From positions 30,380,539 through 30,444,538 of the forward strand of contig NC_029519.1 in assembly GCF_001577835.2 (NCBI RefSeq): a stretch of DNA of 64,000 nt, read 5' to 3'. The stretch's first letter is position 1, and every line of letters starts with the position of its first letter. This DNA is from Coturnix japonica. Lineage: Eukaryota > Chordata > Aves > Galliformes > Phasianidae. Of the stretch, positions 22,265 to 34,523 are shown piece after piece. Under the pieces are notes generated by a model. The model did not search any database. It saw nothing but the letters and a program-made list of their open reading frames with translations, and was not told where the DNA came from. Position numbers and translations under genes: made by a program.

Positions 22265-25200
22265 TCCTCCTAATCTGAATAGGTTATAGTTAATATAATA
22301 ATAATATAATTATATAATAATTTAGGTTACAGTTAATATACGTACAATTAAGCTCTATTAAGAAGAGTATTTTTATCTCAACAAATTACATCTTGAGTGT
22401 ATTTAAGAACAGTTTCTTATAATGGAAGAGTAAAATGCTTGGATTGTGTGGGCACAGCTATGGTGTAGGTCAGGAAAAGATGGAGATGTACCTATGGATG
22501 TTTCCTTACAATGTTCTCCTAATTACCTCTGCATTTGAAAGATGGTTTTAGAAAAGAAAAACAAGTACTAAGAAATCTGAAGTACTTTTAACCATCTTCC
22601 TATTGACTTACTGTCTCCAAATTCATACTGACCGATGTGCGCATCTCTGAAAGTAAGTGGCTTCCCACTGGATGAATGTGGTGTTCTGCTGGCTTCAGGG
22701 AGGAATTATTTCACAAACCTGTGGTTACTAGAGGCCTTGTGGGCTTCATTTGTCTGTTCCAACCATCCTCTTACGAGTGTATTACTACATCAGTTTACTT
22801 CTGTGAGCTTTGGATCTAGTGCAGGAAAAGGGCTGTTCAGGATGAGAGCTGGAAATGAGGAAGTGAAATTGTGGAAAGGTCAAGTTTAAAAGACTTTTGG
22901 TTGAAGTGATTTAAACACTAGAAAATGACAAAATAAAATAGAAGTAATGTAATACAACATCTTGTCACTCTGGTTCTAGCTTTAACTGCCAGGAAGGTGT
23001 GCTGCTTCTCCACTGTGACTGTCTGCAGAGTTTCTGCTTTGACTGGGTTTGGTTTGCCAAGACAGAAAGCCTCTTCCTGTAAAGGGTAAAAATGAACTTA
23101 TATAAACCTATGGCCAATTAAGGGGCCACAAAAGTCTCTTACTGCAGTTTTGCTTCTACTGTTCTTTATATGTATTTCATTGTTCATTGAGGAGCCCAAG
23201 TGTTGCTAACCTATATAGCTGTGTGTGTCAATGGAGTAATTACAACAACATGATTAGGAGACTGAAAAGAACATCAGGTGTTCTGGATTACCTGTTACAA
23301 AATGAATACTTTGCCAAGTTCTGCAATTAAAGTAGCAATTCTTTCATGCTATTTTCCCAGAAGGAGCCTTGTCAGCCCTGGAAATACATGTAAGAAAGAA
23401 TTTCACCGAGTTTCTGATTTTATGTTATTGCTCTGTAGCTTTTGTTCTTGAGTTAGTGTTTTTTCCTAACAAATTTTGAGGAGCACCTAGAAAATGAGTA
23501 ATTTAAGCTATGTTCCTGTGTAATCTAATCTGTTGTTACTTGTTTATCTTTTAGTTCTTGGAGGTTAACAGCCATTAACTTCCATAGCAGTCTCTCTATC
23601 CTATCTGACATAACTTGTTTTAGCAATAAGGGAAAAACAATGCAGTAGTATCTTTTAAAGTTACTGCTCTTTGGTGTGAGAAGTTCAGTCTTTTCCTACA
23701 TTAGTGTACATTTTCTACTTCAGAATAGCTCCTGCATGTTAAAACATGTTGGATACATTACGATCCCCTATTGCATCTTTGTCCTCAGATTCACTACTTC
23801 CTTTGAAGAATTTTAAAAATAAACAAGTTGCTACCAACCTTGTTTGCTCCACATATGAAATAATTCTGTAACATTATTTTAGGGAGAAGCCAGTAGGACA
23901 TCTGAATGACTTTTCCATTAGGAAGTGAATACCTCAACTCAGACCTATGTTCATCAGTTTTTCTTTTCAAACACTGTTTATTGCAGTCTCTGGAAATAAA
24001 ATGGAATTCAGTGAAAGGCACAACGAGACCACAATGTTACAGACTGAAACTGAACTCTCATACAATCCAGTATTGTGGCTAATGTTTTTTATCCACTGAT
24101 CTTGAAGTCTTACCCCCTATGGCTACATGCAAGGCAGATGAGGAGGTGGACCATGTGTGAAGATGTATGGAGGTGTTCCAGTAAATTTGGAATAATAACC
24201 AGCTCCATTGACTGGGATATTTTTAAACCCAGGTTAATATTTGGGACACATTGATTGATTTTGTTTGAAGCTGATACAGCATGTTTACTGTTGAGGTCAA
24301 TGCAATGCTTGATGTCTTATTTCAAAATAGTATCTGCTTACATTCGTGTGCATCACAGAAAGGTCTCTGTACTTCAGACTGGGACCTGTGGGTACCAGCG
24401 TAGTGCTGACCAGCTGGCTGACTAGTAGTGCCTTCCCTCAGAACCAGGGATGCATCTGCTGAACCTCTGTTCTGCTTTGGGCATAGCCACCTAGAAGCAA
24501 GAGGTTTTGGTATAAATGAGACATACTCCTGCACTAAGTGACTGCCTTTTCCTATTTGACTCTTAATAGTATAGGAGAAATTCTAAATGCCCAAGCCTAT
24601 CATTAGACTGTATTAACTCAGGGTATTGTGGGATATACTGGCAGAAAATGTAGGCACTGTGCGAGAGCTGCAGAAGAGTATTCTTCATCGGGTCTCCAGG
24701 ATGGAACACAAAACAAAAAAAAGCATATTAAACAGATAGAAAAGAGGAAACCGGGGTAAGACTTGTGTGGAGGGTTGGGAAATAGAATATTTGCAGGTAC
24801 ATTGCAATTCAGGAGCTCAGGAACAGGTATTCATGCCATCTTTCAACTGCAGTGCCTCCTAGTTAAGGTGATGAAATAGATAATGAAACATCATGTGGGC
24901 AATGTAGAGCTGAGGTCAGAAAATCAGTTGAACAGCTTAGTGCAGCTGCAAATAACCTCAGTGTTTCCCTTCTCCCAGCTCAGTTTGCACCCATGCAGGT
25001 GTGACCTTTAGCATACTGGGCAGAATTGTACCTTGTGTATTTTACCACAACACTGGCATGCCGAGCTCTTAAGTAACCAGGTAATGTTTATCTGTACAGT
25101 GATACAGTTTAAATCCTGTGAAGTCAATGACAGCTTTCCCACTGACTTCAATTTCACAAACTTAAAAATATTGGAAATCTTGACTTGGTTTTAATGAGCT

Positions 25201-27090
25201 GAGGATTTCCATGAGATGGAGAAAATCCATCCTCCAAAGAAGTAATGCAATATTATAATTTAAAAGTCTGTTAGAATTGGAAGCCAGAGGGATGTTCAAC
25301 AGAAATAACCTGTGAGGAGTAAGAAAGAGTCGTCTTCAAGACAACTTCCTGTTAACTTCTATGTTCAATGCAGTCACGCAGAAGTATACTTTAGAGACTA
25401 AATTTTGCTCCAGTGGTAACAGCAACCATTACTTCTAATAATCTGGGCTGAAAAAGTATTGAGCTGTGCAGACAGTGTGTATGTGAGAGTTCAGGCACAG
25501 GATAAAGCTTGCACAGGACTATCTCCTATAGAAATTCAGAGATTTTCTCTGCTCCGGTGCTATTAGTGGCTGTAAAGAGGTGAAAAGTGACACAAGGATT
25601 TCTGTGTTATACATGAGCATATCTCCAAGTGTGCAGTTACACTGCCAGTCTAACATCTTTTTTACTTAAGGGCATTATAGCCTCTTTTGCCTTACATAAA
25701 TCATCTGTTTGTTTAAACCATGGATATTCAAAATCATGTATACCGATGTACTGAAAGAGACATTCATGCTGTGTGGAGATCATGTTCATCCTTACTTGAA
25801 GAACCATTATACTATAATGGGGTCCCTTCACACAAGTATTTGTTTGGGAGATTTTGAACAAACCTGTACTCTTTATTCATGCTCATCATGAAGTAAGTAA
25901 AAGCACACAGAAAACATGAAGCAATATATGTCTGGTTCTGCATCAAGTAATATCAAGTCTGTGCATGCTGGATTTTCTGGCAGTAAAAATTTGATCTGTG
26001 TTGGTGTGCATACATGACTGCATTTTTATCGAATCAGCCACAGCATATGCTACAGTGTTTTTTCAGATTTTACGCCAGCTTTCTGTCAGATGAGCAGGAG
26101 ATATACTCGATTACTATGCATAGTAGTAGAATAGTACAGACAGTATCTCATCTGATATGAACTCACCTGGGACAAAGTTATTTCTTCAAGGTATTTACTA
26201 TCTCACAGGATACCTACCATACTTATATGCAGTAAACCCTAACAAGTCCTTCGACAAATCTTTCTCAAGTCTGTGCATGTCTACATCTGATTAACTGCAG
26301 AAAGACTGACATTTCTCTTCCTCAGAGCAAAAGAATGGAAGAGTCGCAAATCCAAACACTATTTTATGCCTTAGGCAGATACAGAAATATTTTAGAATAT
26401 GAGGTACATATAATGTACATAGAAATCCTGGGTGTACTTATGTATTAATGTAAACAGTGAGATGGGAAACTGATTCATAATAGTAATTAGAAATACATTT
26501 CTTGAAATTGAAGGTTTAGCTTCAGGCTTATATTATAAAGGAGGAAGATTTTATTTTGTGCATCCCTCCATGTTTCTTCTTTTAAATATGCAGCTGCTGT
26601 GTTATATTATGTATCTTTGGCATTTCATCTTGAAGATTAATTGTCATGACAGTAGTTACTGGAGGTAAAGATAGTAAGCAAGAATATTAGAGGGTGAAAT
26701 GGATAATTTTTGAGTTTTCCTAAATCTAAGGGTTGAACCCATTAGTGCATACAAATATTATTATCTTTGATATAAAACTGGCTGAGATTGTTCAAGGCTT
26801 TATTGGAGTTTTGTTAGTTGTCATTATTTCCAGTAGAATTCATGAATTTACTGTCACTGAAGTATTGTCTGTCTTTGGCCCAGGGCTGTAATTGACTGCA
26901 GTTCAACATTCAGTGTCAGTACTGCTTGACATAGGTTAAACTTGGCTACTCATTTTTATACCTGCAATTTAGTCTTTACTGGGCAAGCACAACAATTTTT
27001 TTGGGGATGTATAGTGGACCAGTCCAGAGAACAGATTTAACTGAAGAATAACAAAGGTTATGAAAACTGCTACTGTCTCTGATTTTATTA

Positions 27091-27113
27091 TTTGTTTGTT
27101 TGTTTGTTTGTTT
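27091..27113. repeat. (TTTG)n microsatellite
   Basis: About five to six tandem TTTG units directly before the pyrimidine tract of the exon-like block at 27132. Confidence 0.93.
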
Positions 27114-27131
27114 CTCCTCTAAACTGTCTAG

Positions 27132-27232
27132 TTTATGGAAACAAATGGAGCTGGAAGTTTATGGCAAACCTGGTGAAAATGAGCAGTGGTGTAGGATAAG
27201 CTGAAAAAACAATTGTTCCTGGCAAACTCAAG
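27132..27232 (+). other. exon-like block (possible non-coding exon)
   Basis: Preceded by TTTCTCCTCTAAACTGTCTAG (pyrimidine tract, possible branch adenosines, AG) and followed by AAG/GTAAGA, a strong donor. The 101 bases have stops in all frames, so if transcribed it would be a non-coding or UTR exon. Such pairs also arise by chance in long AT-rich DNA. Confidence 0.22.
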
Positions 27233-28607
27233 GTAAGAGCCTACCTGTGCCTCCATCCCAGGGAATAATTTGGAATAGATATTGCAAGGTAGATGAAATT
27301 ATACAAATGCAGAAATACTTTTGTGAAGTTCCGTATGTACTGTAGGCTGTAAGTCAGTTTTGTTCTAGTGCAACTTCATCTGTACTAATTGTGCTGGTAT
27401 AAATCAGTGAAAATCTTAACTGACAGAATTACCGTAACCAAACTTTTACAGGTACAGGACTTCTAAAAATTGGAATTATAATAAGGAATGTTCCTGTCCT
27501 GTGAGAACAGCACTCTAAATTTAGCAACAATTCCTATTATATAGATATTAGTTAAGAGTTTGTAGAGCTGTAGATAAGATAGTGCTAAGATAGCACTATT
27601 GGAGTATTCAAAAATTACAAATTAAGGAGTCATTCAACTTCTCTTGAAAAATTTTAGTGGACTTTGCAAACTCATTCTTGAAAGGGCTGAAATTTGCAGT
27701 CTTTAGCAATCTCCTACTATTTTTGCTACCAATTTCACCTCTTAAATGTTTATATTTATTCTCAGAATGACACCAGGTTATACTGGGAGATTGGTATTTT
27801 TAATACAGTTTCCTGTGGAGAAATAGCATAGACTCTTGACTACATACCACTGTTCCATTCTTATAAAGCACTTGTGATGTACTCAAGACACATGCTTGGG
27901 CTCATGACCATTTAGATGTAATCTGTACTACTAGTGCTATTTTACTGCAATCATACAACATAATATGCAAGTGCTAAGTATGTAGAAGATAATGTAAAAC
28001 GTGCTGCAGCACTGAATTTTCTGGAAGGTGATGGTTTGTTAAAGCATTAATAGAAAAATCTTCCAAGAGAAATTTGATGAAATACACAGAGTTTTGATGT
28101 CACACAGGTATTTGCTATGTTTGTAGATAGTCAGTAATGGGATTTGCCTATTTAACTTTACCTGCAGAAGAAACAACAGCTATCCTACCAGTGATTACAG
28201 TGCACCTGGGACCGAGATGGTACAGCTACTGAGCCACAGATGCTATAGACATGTTTTCCTAAATAGCTTTGGATGCTAAAAAACTCAGGGGAAATCACAA
28301 ATCCTAAAGACTGTAAAATATCGAGTATATTTGATGCAGATGAATCTGATTCCTTTAAATGATCAGGCTTGTTAAATTGCTGGATTTTCAACAGAATTAA
28401 AACTAAACTGGATATTTTAAGAAGGTATTGACAGCTTAATCTTCCATTATGGACATTGTGGATAAGGTTAACAAGCGTGATGTGACTGAAGAATGCTTGA
28501 ATAACCAAGTATCCAAGAGATCTTTGGTACACAGAGACCCGATCCCTCAAATGCAGATGTAGTTGTGTATTCCTCCTCCTTCCTGCTTACCTTCTCAGCA
28601 TCTGCCC

Positions 28608-28716
28608 TAGGCAGCCTGGTCTAGTATTAGATATGGAGGTTGGCAGGGTGGAGCTTGATGATCTTTGAGATCCCTTCCAACCCAAGCCATTCTTTGATTT
28701 GATGATTCTATGATTT
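28608..28716 (+). mobile_element. CR1 LINE 3' end
   Basis: Reads GGCAGCCTGGTCTAGTATTA, then GGAGCTTGATGATCTTTGAG, then CCCTTCCAACCCAAGCCATT and a decayed tail (TTTGATTTGATGATTCTATG). This is the standard CR1 3' UTR and tail in + orientation. Confidence 0.93.
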
Positions 28717-31700
28717 TGATTGCCAGCCAGTCTTCCATCAGTGATGAGTCTTGGCATTAAGCTACACAGAGTCTATTAAGAACCATTGGCTTTAACATAA
28801 TTAGTTTCTCTCCAGCAAGCTGGCCACTATTCTCTATGCTCCCATGCCAATCATGCCAGCCTCCAGAGAAGACGCTTTCATTAAAATGTGTCTGAGTAAG
28901 AGCATCTTGATGACAAAAGAAATCATTCATCACTAAACAGCAGTATCTATGAAACTTTACTAATGCATTTTTTTTAACGTCAAAAACCTTTCTAAACATT
29001 TTTTTGGATATACATGTCTTCTAAAACAAATTGTATCGTACCAGTAAGGCACAACACACAAAAATGTTTTACACAAGATAGTTTATAATTATTATATAAT
29101 TATTATAATTGTTATTCTGTTAACTCCCAATGTACTTAATTCTCATTGCAAAGCAATGGCAAATGGCACCCCAACTTAGGATTTTCTCACAGATGATAGG
29201 AAAAGATGCTTAGAAAGGCTCCCATACTGCAAGGCAAAACCATCTTCTGATTTCTTGTTCTCCACAACCTTACAGCCTAACAGAAAATGAATATAATAAA
29301 TGTTCCTGCAAACAAGCATTTTAAAATCTTTTTTTTTTTTTAATTTTTTTTTTTTTAGTTTTGTTTTTTATTAACATACATCCAGGCCTTATACCTATAA
29401 CAAAGCTTTAGCCCTCAGAATGATTTCTGAATTGCACACAGTTATGGCTTTGTCTTCCCTGTCTCAGGCTTCAAGTTGGTTTTGGAATGTTACAAGCAGT
29501 ATCAAGAGTGAGAACACATCTAGTGTGGAAAATTAGCCCCCATTTCCTTCATTATTGATATTAGCAGTATCAGGTCTACATTTTCAAATTTAAAAGAAGA
29601 GGTGGAAAAAGGTATAGGATCTCCACTGTCTGGAGGGAGACTCAAAAACCCAAATCAACGCCTCCTCCTTTGGTACTATAAAAACTGAAATTTAGCAGGG
29701 ACTCTTCACCTTTCAGGATTTTGCTTCTAGGCACTGAGCTCCTCAAAGCCACTGGAATTAACTATTGCTTACATAGGAAACTTATATGGGGGGATTAAAT
29801 GTAACAAAAAGGGAGTTTGTTCTGAATATCTCCAAGGGTAGTGAGTCAATAGGCTCTTGGACAACTTGCACTAGTGTACAGCTATCTTGTTCAAATGTTT
29901 TTTCCACAGTATCTGTTCTACAATATATCTACCATAATATCTGATCAATGAGCAGGACCATAGAAGGAAGAAATTTTGCCTTTTCAAGTCTTGGACTCTG
30001 AGGTTAGGGGAACACAAAGAGCAGGAAATTGAGTGTCAGAACACTGGAGTTATTTTGGGAAATTTTACAGCTCTAACACCCTGGGTGAATTTTGTGCAGT
30101 GCTTTAAATATGGTCTTGGCATAGCTGACACTGAAGTACTTGGATGGGGAGTATCTTAGTGATACTATACAGAAGAATTGAGGTTTGTGCCTGTACTTCA
30201 GTGGAACCCAAATTAGATATGGTTTTAGTTTGTTTTCCCATAAGCTCGTAAATTGCAGTCATGTGCTAAGAGCATTCAGTTGTTCGTTCACTTCCCAGAC
30301 TCCTCCCAGAAGGGAAGACAAGTTTCATCAAAAAGACTAGTAAAAGATTACTGGTGCCTCATATAATGGCAGTAAATAAGGTCATGGGCTCTGGAAGTGA
30401 CAAACACGTGTGGGTATCCTGTGCCAAGACGGATACAGTAAATGTATTGTTTCATGTGTTGTTTCCTGAGCAGCAGCCTGTTCCAAGGCGTTCCCAAGTC
30501 TCACCTCAACTGCCAGCTGCTTGTTCTTGACAGCCTTACAGCTGTGCCAACACAGCTGTTTATGTGGATGATTGTGAACTGAATCAGGAGACTAATTCAG
30601 TTTAAACTGCCCATCAACATCTTCTTGTAGTGTTGTTCTTTAATACCTATCTAGTGCCCTGGGCCTGATTCACACTGCTGCCTAAAAACAGTTTTGTTGA
30701 TAATGTAACATGGTTGTCAAGGGAACAGGACAGGCTGGAAGGAGGGAAAAGTTGTTAGAAGTAACTTAAGTCAGTATTGTTGCCAGAGGCAACGTGTCTT
30801 CCTGTAGCTTTGTGGTGTTGCTGCTGACAGCTGAGCTGAGCTGTTACTGTTGCTCAGAGTCCAGTGTTTATCTCAAAGTCAGCCTCAACAATGCTGACAT
30901 ATCTGTGGGTGTTTGCATCATTTTGCTCATCAGCACTGATAAGCTAAAGATTAAATTAAAAGAATGTAGTTGCCAACTTTGCACAATGGATGTCTACTAA
31001 CTTGAAGGCTAATAATTTTGCAACATCTTCTGCCAATTCTTTCATTCTTCACAGTTCAGTGGAAAGTAGTTTCCAGAATGGTTTTGAAAGGGTTGTAGTT
31101 TTACCACTCACCTAATTCAGTGTAACAGAGGGCAGCCACTGTATGTGGCCAGTTCTACTCTTCCCTCAGACTCTAATGCTTCGTGCTATGCAAGAAGTCA
31201 GTTCCCTTTAAGAATCTGATGAAAAACTTCTCCATGAAAACACTGGTCTAAATTGAAGGGGTTAACAAAAGCAGAAGTTAAGGGCTAAACCTTCAGTGAG
31301 GACTTAACCACTTAGAAAAGGATCCTTCATAACCTTCACGAGGTTTTAAAAAGGAATTCCCCATTCTCTGCAAACACAGTAGTGTTTGGTGGAATTGTGG
31401 AACAAAATCTGAATTAACAGTGTATTTGAAGCTGAAGTTCTGTTTTAATTTTTATGTTAATTTTACTTTTCCACATGTGTTTGGCCAAAATATATTTACT
31501 GGTTGTTATGCTTCACTGCTGTCCCTGTGTGTCCCATCTGAGGTTACTTGAACCTGAGTAAAATACACATGAAATATTGTTGAGTTGTAGAATTTTATGC
31601 ACACTCGACACTCACACTGCAGCAAAATTACTGCAATATGAGGCATCAAGTGAGTAAAAGTCACTGTGTTAGAATTTGTGTTTTTACTATTGTTTTAATG

Positions 31701-33317
31701 GAACATTGCAAAACTGAAAAATCATTAGTAGTCCTGCCTATGCTTTAACATTTAGAAGGTCTTATTTTCCATTTCCCCGTAGCCTCTTTATGCTACTCCA
31801 TTAGTTTTAAAAGGCCATAAAGAGAGCACATTTAGCCACTCAGGAGTATTTTCATTTCGGTGTTGCTCTTGCCTTTGGCATACTAGATATGTGTTAGGTT
31901 GTGGCTGAGGAGAAAGGGTCTCTGCTGGCCCGACTCTCTTTTCCAGCTATTCTTGGCTGCTGGAACAGTTCCTAGGGGCCTCAGGCTGCCAATTGTACTG
32001 AAATTGCCGGTAGTCTTAAGACTATTCAAGGATTAATTAGCTACAAAATGTGGGTAATTGTGACAGAGTAGCTAATATTGCTACTATTAAAGGCTGCACA
32101 CATGAGAAGAAACAAACTCTAAAGAAAAAGAATTATTAAATAAGAAAATTTGGTCTAGTGTTTTTAAAAAGTTGTGTTCCTCCAAGTAGAATCCTAGTAT
32201 TTATTGATTAAAAACTAGTGTTTTTAAATTATTTCCTCTATGGGAGCTTCATATTCTGCTCTTCGTTTCATAAAAGCTTCTTTATATTTCTTACAAGATG
32301 GCTGTTCACTGCAAGCACGTTTTTAGAATCGTTCTTGCCTATGAAAAAACAGGAGTTCTGTTTCCACTATTAGAGACATTTGTGATTTAAAGAAGCCCAG
32401 TTGGAGACTTATCATCATAGATATGTAAGTTCCAGTTCTCCCTCTATACAAAATGAGATGGCGAGGGGCAATAATTTTCTGCAGATTTGACAGTCTCTCT
32501 GTGCATTATTATTGCTGTGTTTTTCATAATTTGTACTTGTGCGCCTTTCTTCTGCTGCTCCTACAATTATTTGAGAGTGCTTCCATTCCAACCCTTTCGT
32601 GTAGTGTGTCTTTGGTGCTATTTAGATATGTTAGATATTATTTAGAAATTTGTTAACACAGTCATAAAACCTCACAGCTCAGCTAAAGTCTCTGTGTTTT
32701 TTGTTGTACTGTAGGAAATAGCAGTTTTCTTAACTGCAGGAGTCCCATGTGTGGCTAGTAAGGTCTATTTCTTTCTATATTCTGAAGAGAACAAACAGTG
32801 TAATGTCCTCTTAAGAAGAGTGGGTTTGGAGGAAAACAGTTCACTTCCTGTCCAGGTAAAACAGGCTGTTTTAGAAAACACTGCTTTTTGTTCTAAGATA
32901 CTGCAGTATCTAATATCATCTCAACTGTTCAATAGGATTCTATAGCACTTCTCAGCCACCAGCCATTAACATTACCACCCTCAGCAGTCTCTGTGTCCTG
33001 CTCAGAATTAGATCCCTGCCACGTTTTTCAGATAAAGCAGGCAACTTGTTCTGGTCTCCTGCCTTTTACTGTCACCATCGCCGCTAATGAACAGCATAGG
33101 TGCTGCTTCCTATCTTTCTCCTCCCATCCTAATGTAAGCCTAAATTTACTATCATTCTGAAGGTACGCTGAAATACCCAAATATAAAGCAGAATGGCATT
33201 CGACTTGTTATGTGTTTATGACCATGGTCAGTGATCAAGTGTAGAGTCCCAAGCTCTTCATCTTTAAATGATAGTAAGTAGGAAAGCCATGTTTTTTCCA
33301 GTTTATTAACATGAGGG
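28717..33317. other. intergenic DNA, no gene recognised
   Basis: AT-rich with T-rich low complexity at 29329-29370. ATG frames at 28757-28999 (-), 30794-31000 (+), 32453-32656 (+) and 32751-32945 (+) are short and unlike any family. No transposable element identified. Confidence 0.6.
29329..29370. repeat. T-rich low-complexity tract
   Basis: Two T runs of 12 or more, separated by AA and followed by further T-rich sequence. Confidence 0.9.
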
Positions 33318-33597
33318 AAATCAGCTCTCTACACAGGTAGATAGTGATAGGACAAGGGGGAATGGTTTTATACTAAAGGAAGGGAGATTTAGATAAATGT
33401 CAGCAGAAAGTTTTTTACTGAGAGAATGGTGAGGTGCTGGAAAAGGCTGCCCAGAGAGGTTGTGGATGCCCCATCCCTGGGGGTTTTTAAGGTCAGTTTG
33501 GATGGGGCCCTTGGCAGCCTGATCCAGTACTTGAGGCTGGCAATCCAAGCCATTCTGTGTTTCTAACATTCTGTGATTCTATGATTCTATGATTCAG
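33318..33597 (+). mobile_element. CR1 LINE 3' end with intact octamer tail
   Basis: Sense CR1 words GTGATAGGACAAGGGGGAAT, GGCTGCCCAGAGAGGTTGTG and GATGCCCCATCCCTGG are followed by the tail GATTCTATGATTCTATGATT. It is 5'-truncated at about 33318 and its body is fairly well kept, so it is among the younger copies in the window. Confidence 0.95.
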
Positions 33598-34469
33598 TTC
33601 CTTTTATTAACGCAAAAGGGAACTCACTATGGTGTCTTGATCCACCCAGACAAGAGAGAACTGTGAACTGACACAGATATGCAAACTACTAAGTTCGAAT
33701 CTGATTAAATTCCAGAAATTTTACAGCCAGGAATACAAGTGTTACCTTATTATGTCACCTGCAATTCCTTTTTTATTGGCTTCCAAAAAGATCTGATGTA
33801 ACCTAGTCCCCTTGATTAAGTATATTCTTACCCTTTGTTGTGAAAGTGAATTAGAAATAACATATTGCAACCAATTTATGTATGTTCTCCAAAACAAAAA
33901 TAAACAAATCTCTGTTACTGAATGCAGTTTTTATCTAGAGCAGGCAGTTTTTATTCTTGTCTTTGAAGTACTAATCTGGTGATCAGCAGAGATTGTAGCT
34001 AAAACTTCTGCTTTCCTTTTGTATCCTTTCTATCGATTTGCACTTGGGAATTCAATTAAGTGAGATGGTCTGTGCTGATGTAAGAACTCCTATGGAAATG
34101 TGAGGATGTGGTAGCTGATTCTGTTGCTCTTTGAACTGAGAGTTTGGATGACCTGAATAGCAACTCATGAAAACATTCCTAGGTAAAGAGCAGCTGTTGC
34201 ACTGGTCTAGCAAGACAGTCCAATCTGAAGTCTTCAGATTGCTTTAACTTGTTTGAAGGCTGAGGATCAAAGTTCTGTGAATGATATAGAAAATTGCTGT
34301 ATAGTCTCACCACTCATTTATACTATCAAGGAAAGAAGACTCCAAAAGTAAGAATGGTGTTAAATCCTTTTTTCCCCCTACATTTACATATAGAACTACA
34401 ATTTGTCATCTTGTCATTTAGATGCTCTCAGACATACAGCTTGATTTTTAGGTGTTCCTTTGCAGCACC
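33598..34469. other. intergenic DNA, nothing recognised
   Basis: No gene, RNA or transposable element seen in this 0.9 kb between two CR1 pieces. Confidence 0.6.
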
Positions 34470-34523
34470 AGGTGTTGGACTTGGTGCTTTTGGGTTCCAT
34501 CCAACTCAGGATATTCTCTATGT
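34470..34523 (+). mobile_element. CR1 LINE, very short 3' end
   Basis: About 54 bases reading AGGTGTTGGACTTGGTGC, TTTTGGGTTCCATCCAACTC and ATATTCTCTATG. This matches the terminal CR1 segment (AG-GTTGGACTAGATGATC...TCCAACCC...ATTCTATG) with high divergence. Confidence 0.75.

Larger units (their letters stand above)
22265..28607. other. AT-rich intergenic DNA
   Basis: No protein family or transposable element recognised. It contains an AT-rich low-complexity run near 22290-22325, a (TTTG)n at 27091-27113, one exon-like block at 27132-27232, and a 121-codon minus frame at 28185-28550 that matches nothing known. Confidence 0.6.

Noticed and set aside
30470-30560. CAGCCTGTTCCAAGG resembling antisense CR1
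   Set aside because: Only about 15 bases match and no neighbouring CR1 words follow.
33321-33569. 82-codon minus frame
   Set aside because: Antisense of the plus-strand CR1 3' UTR.
33690-33705. AGTTCGAATCTGA resembling a tRNA T-arm
   Set aside because: No acceptor, D-arm or anticodon stem can be folded around it, and no A-box is present.
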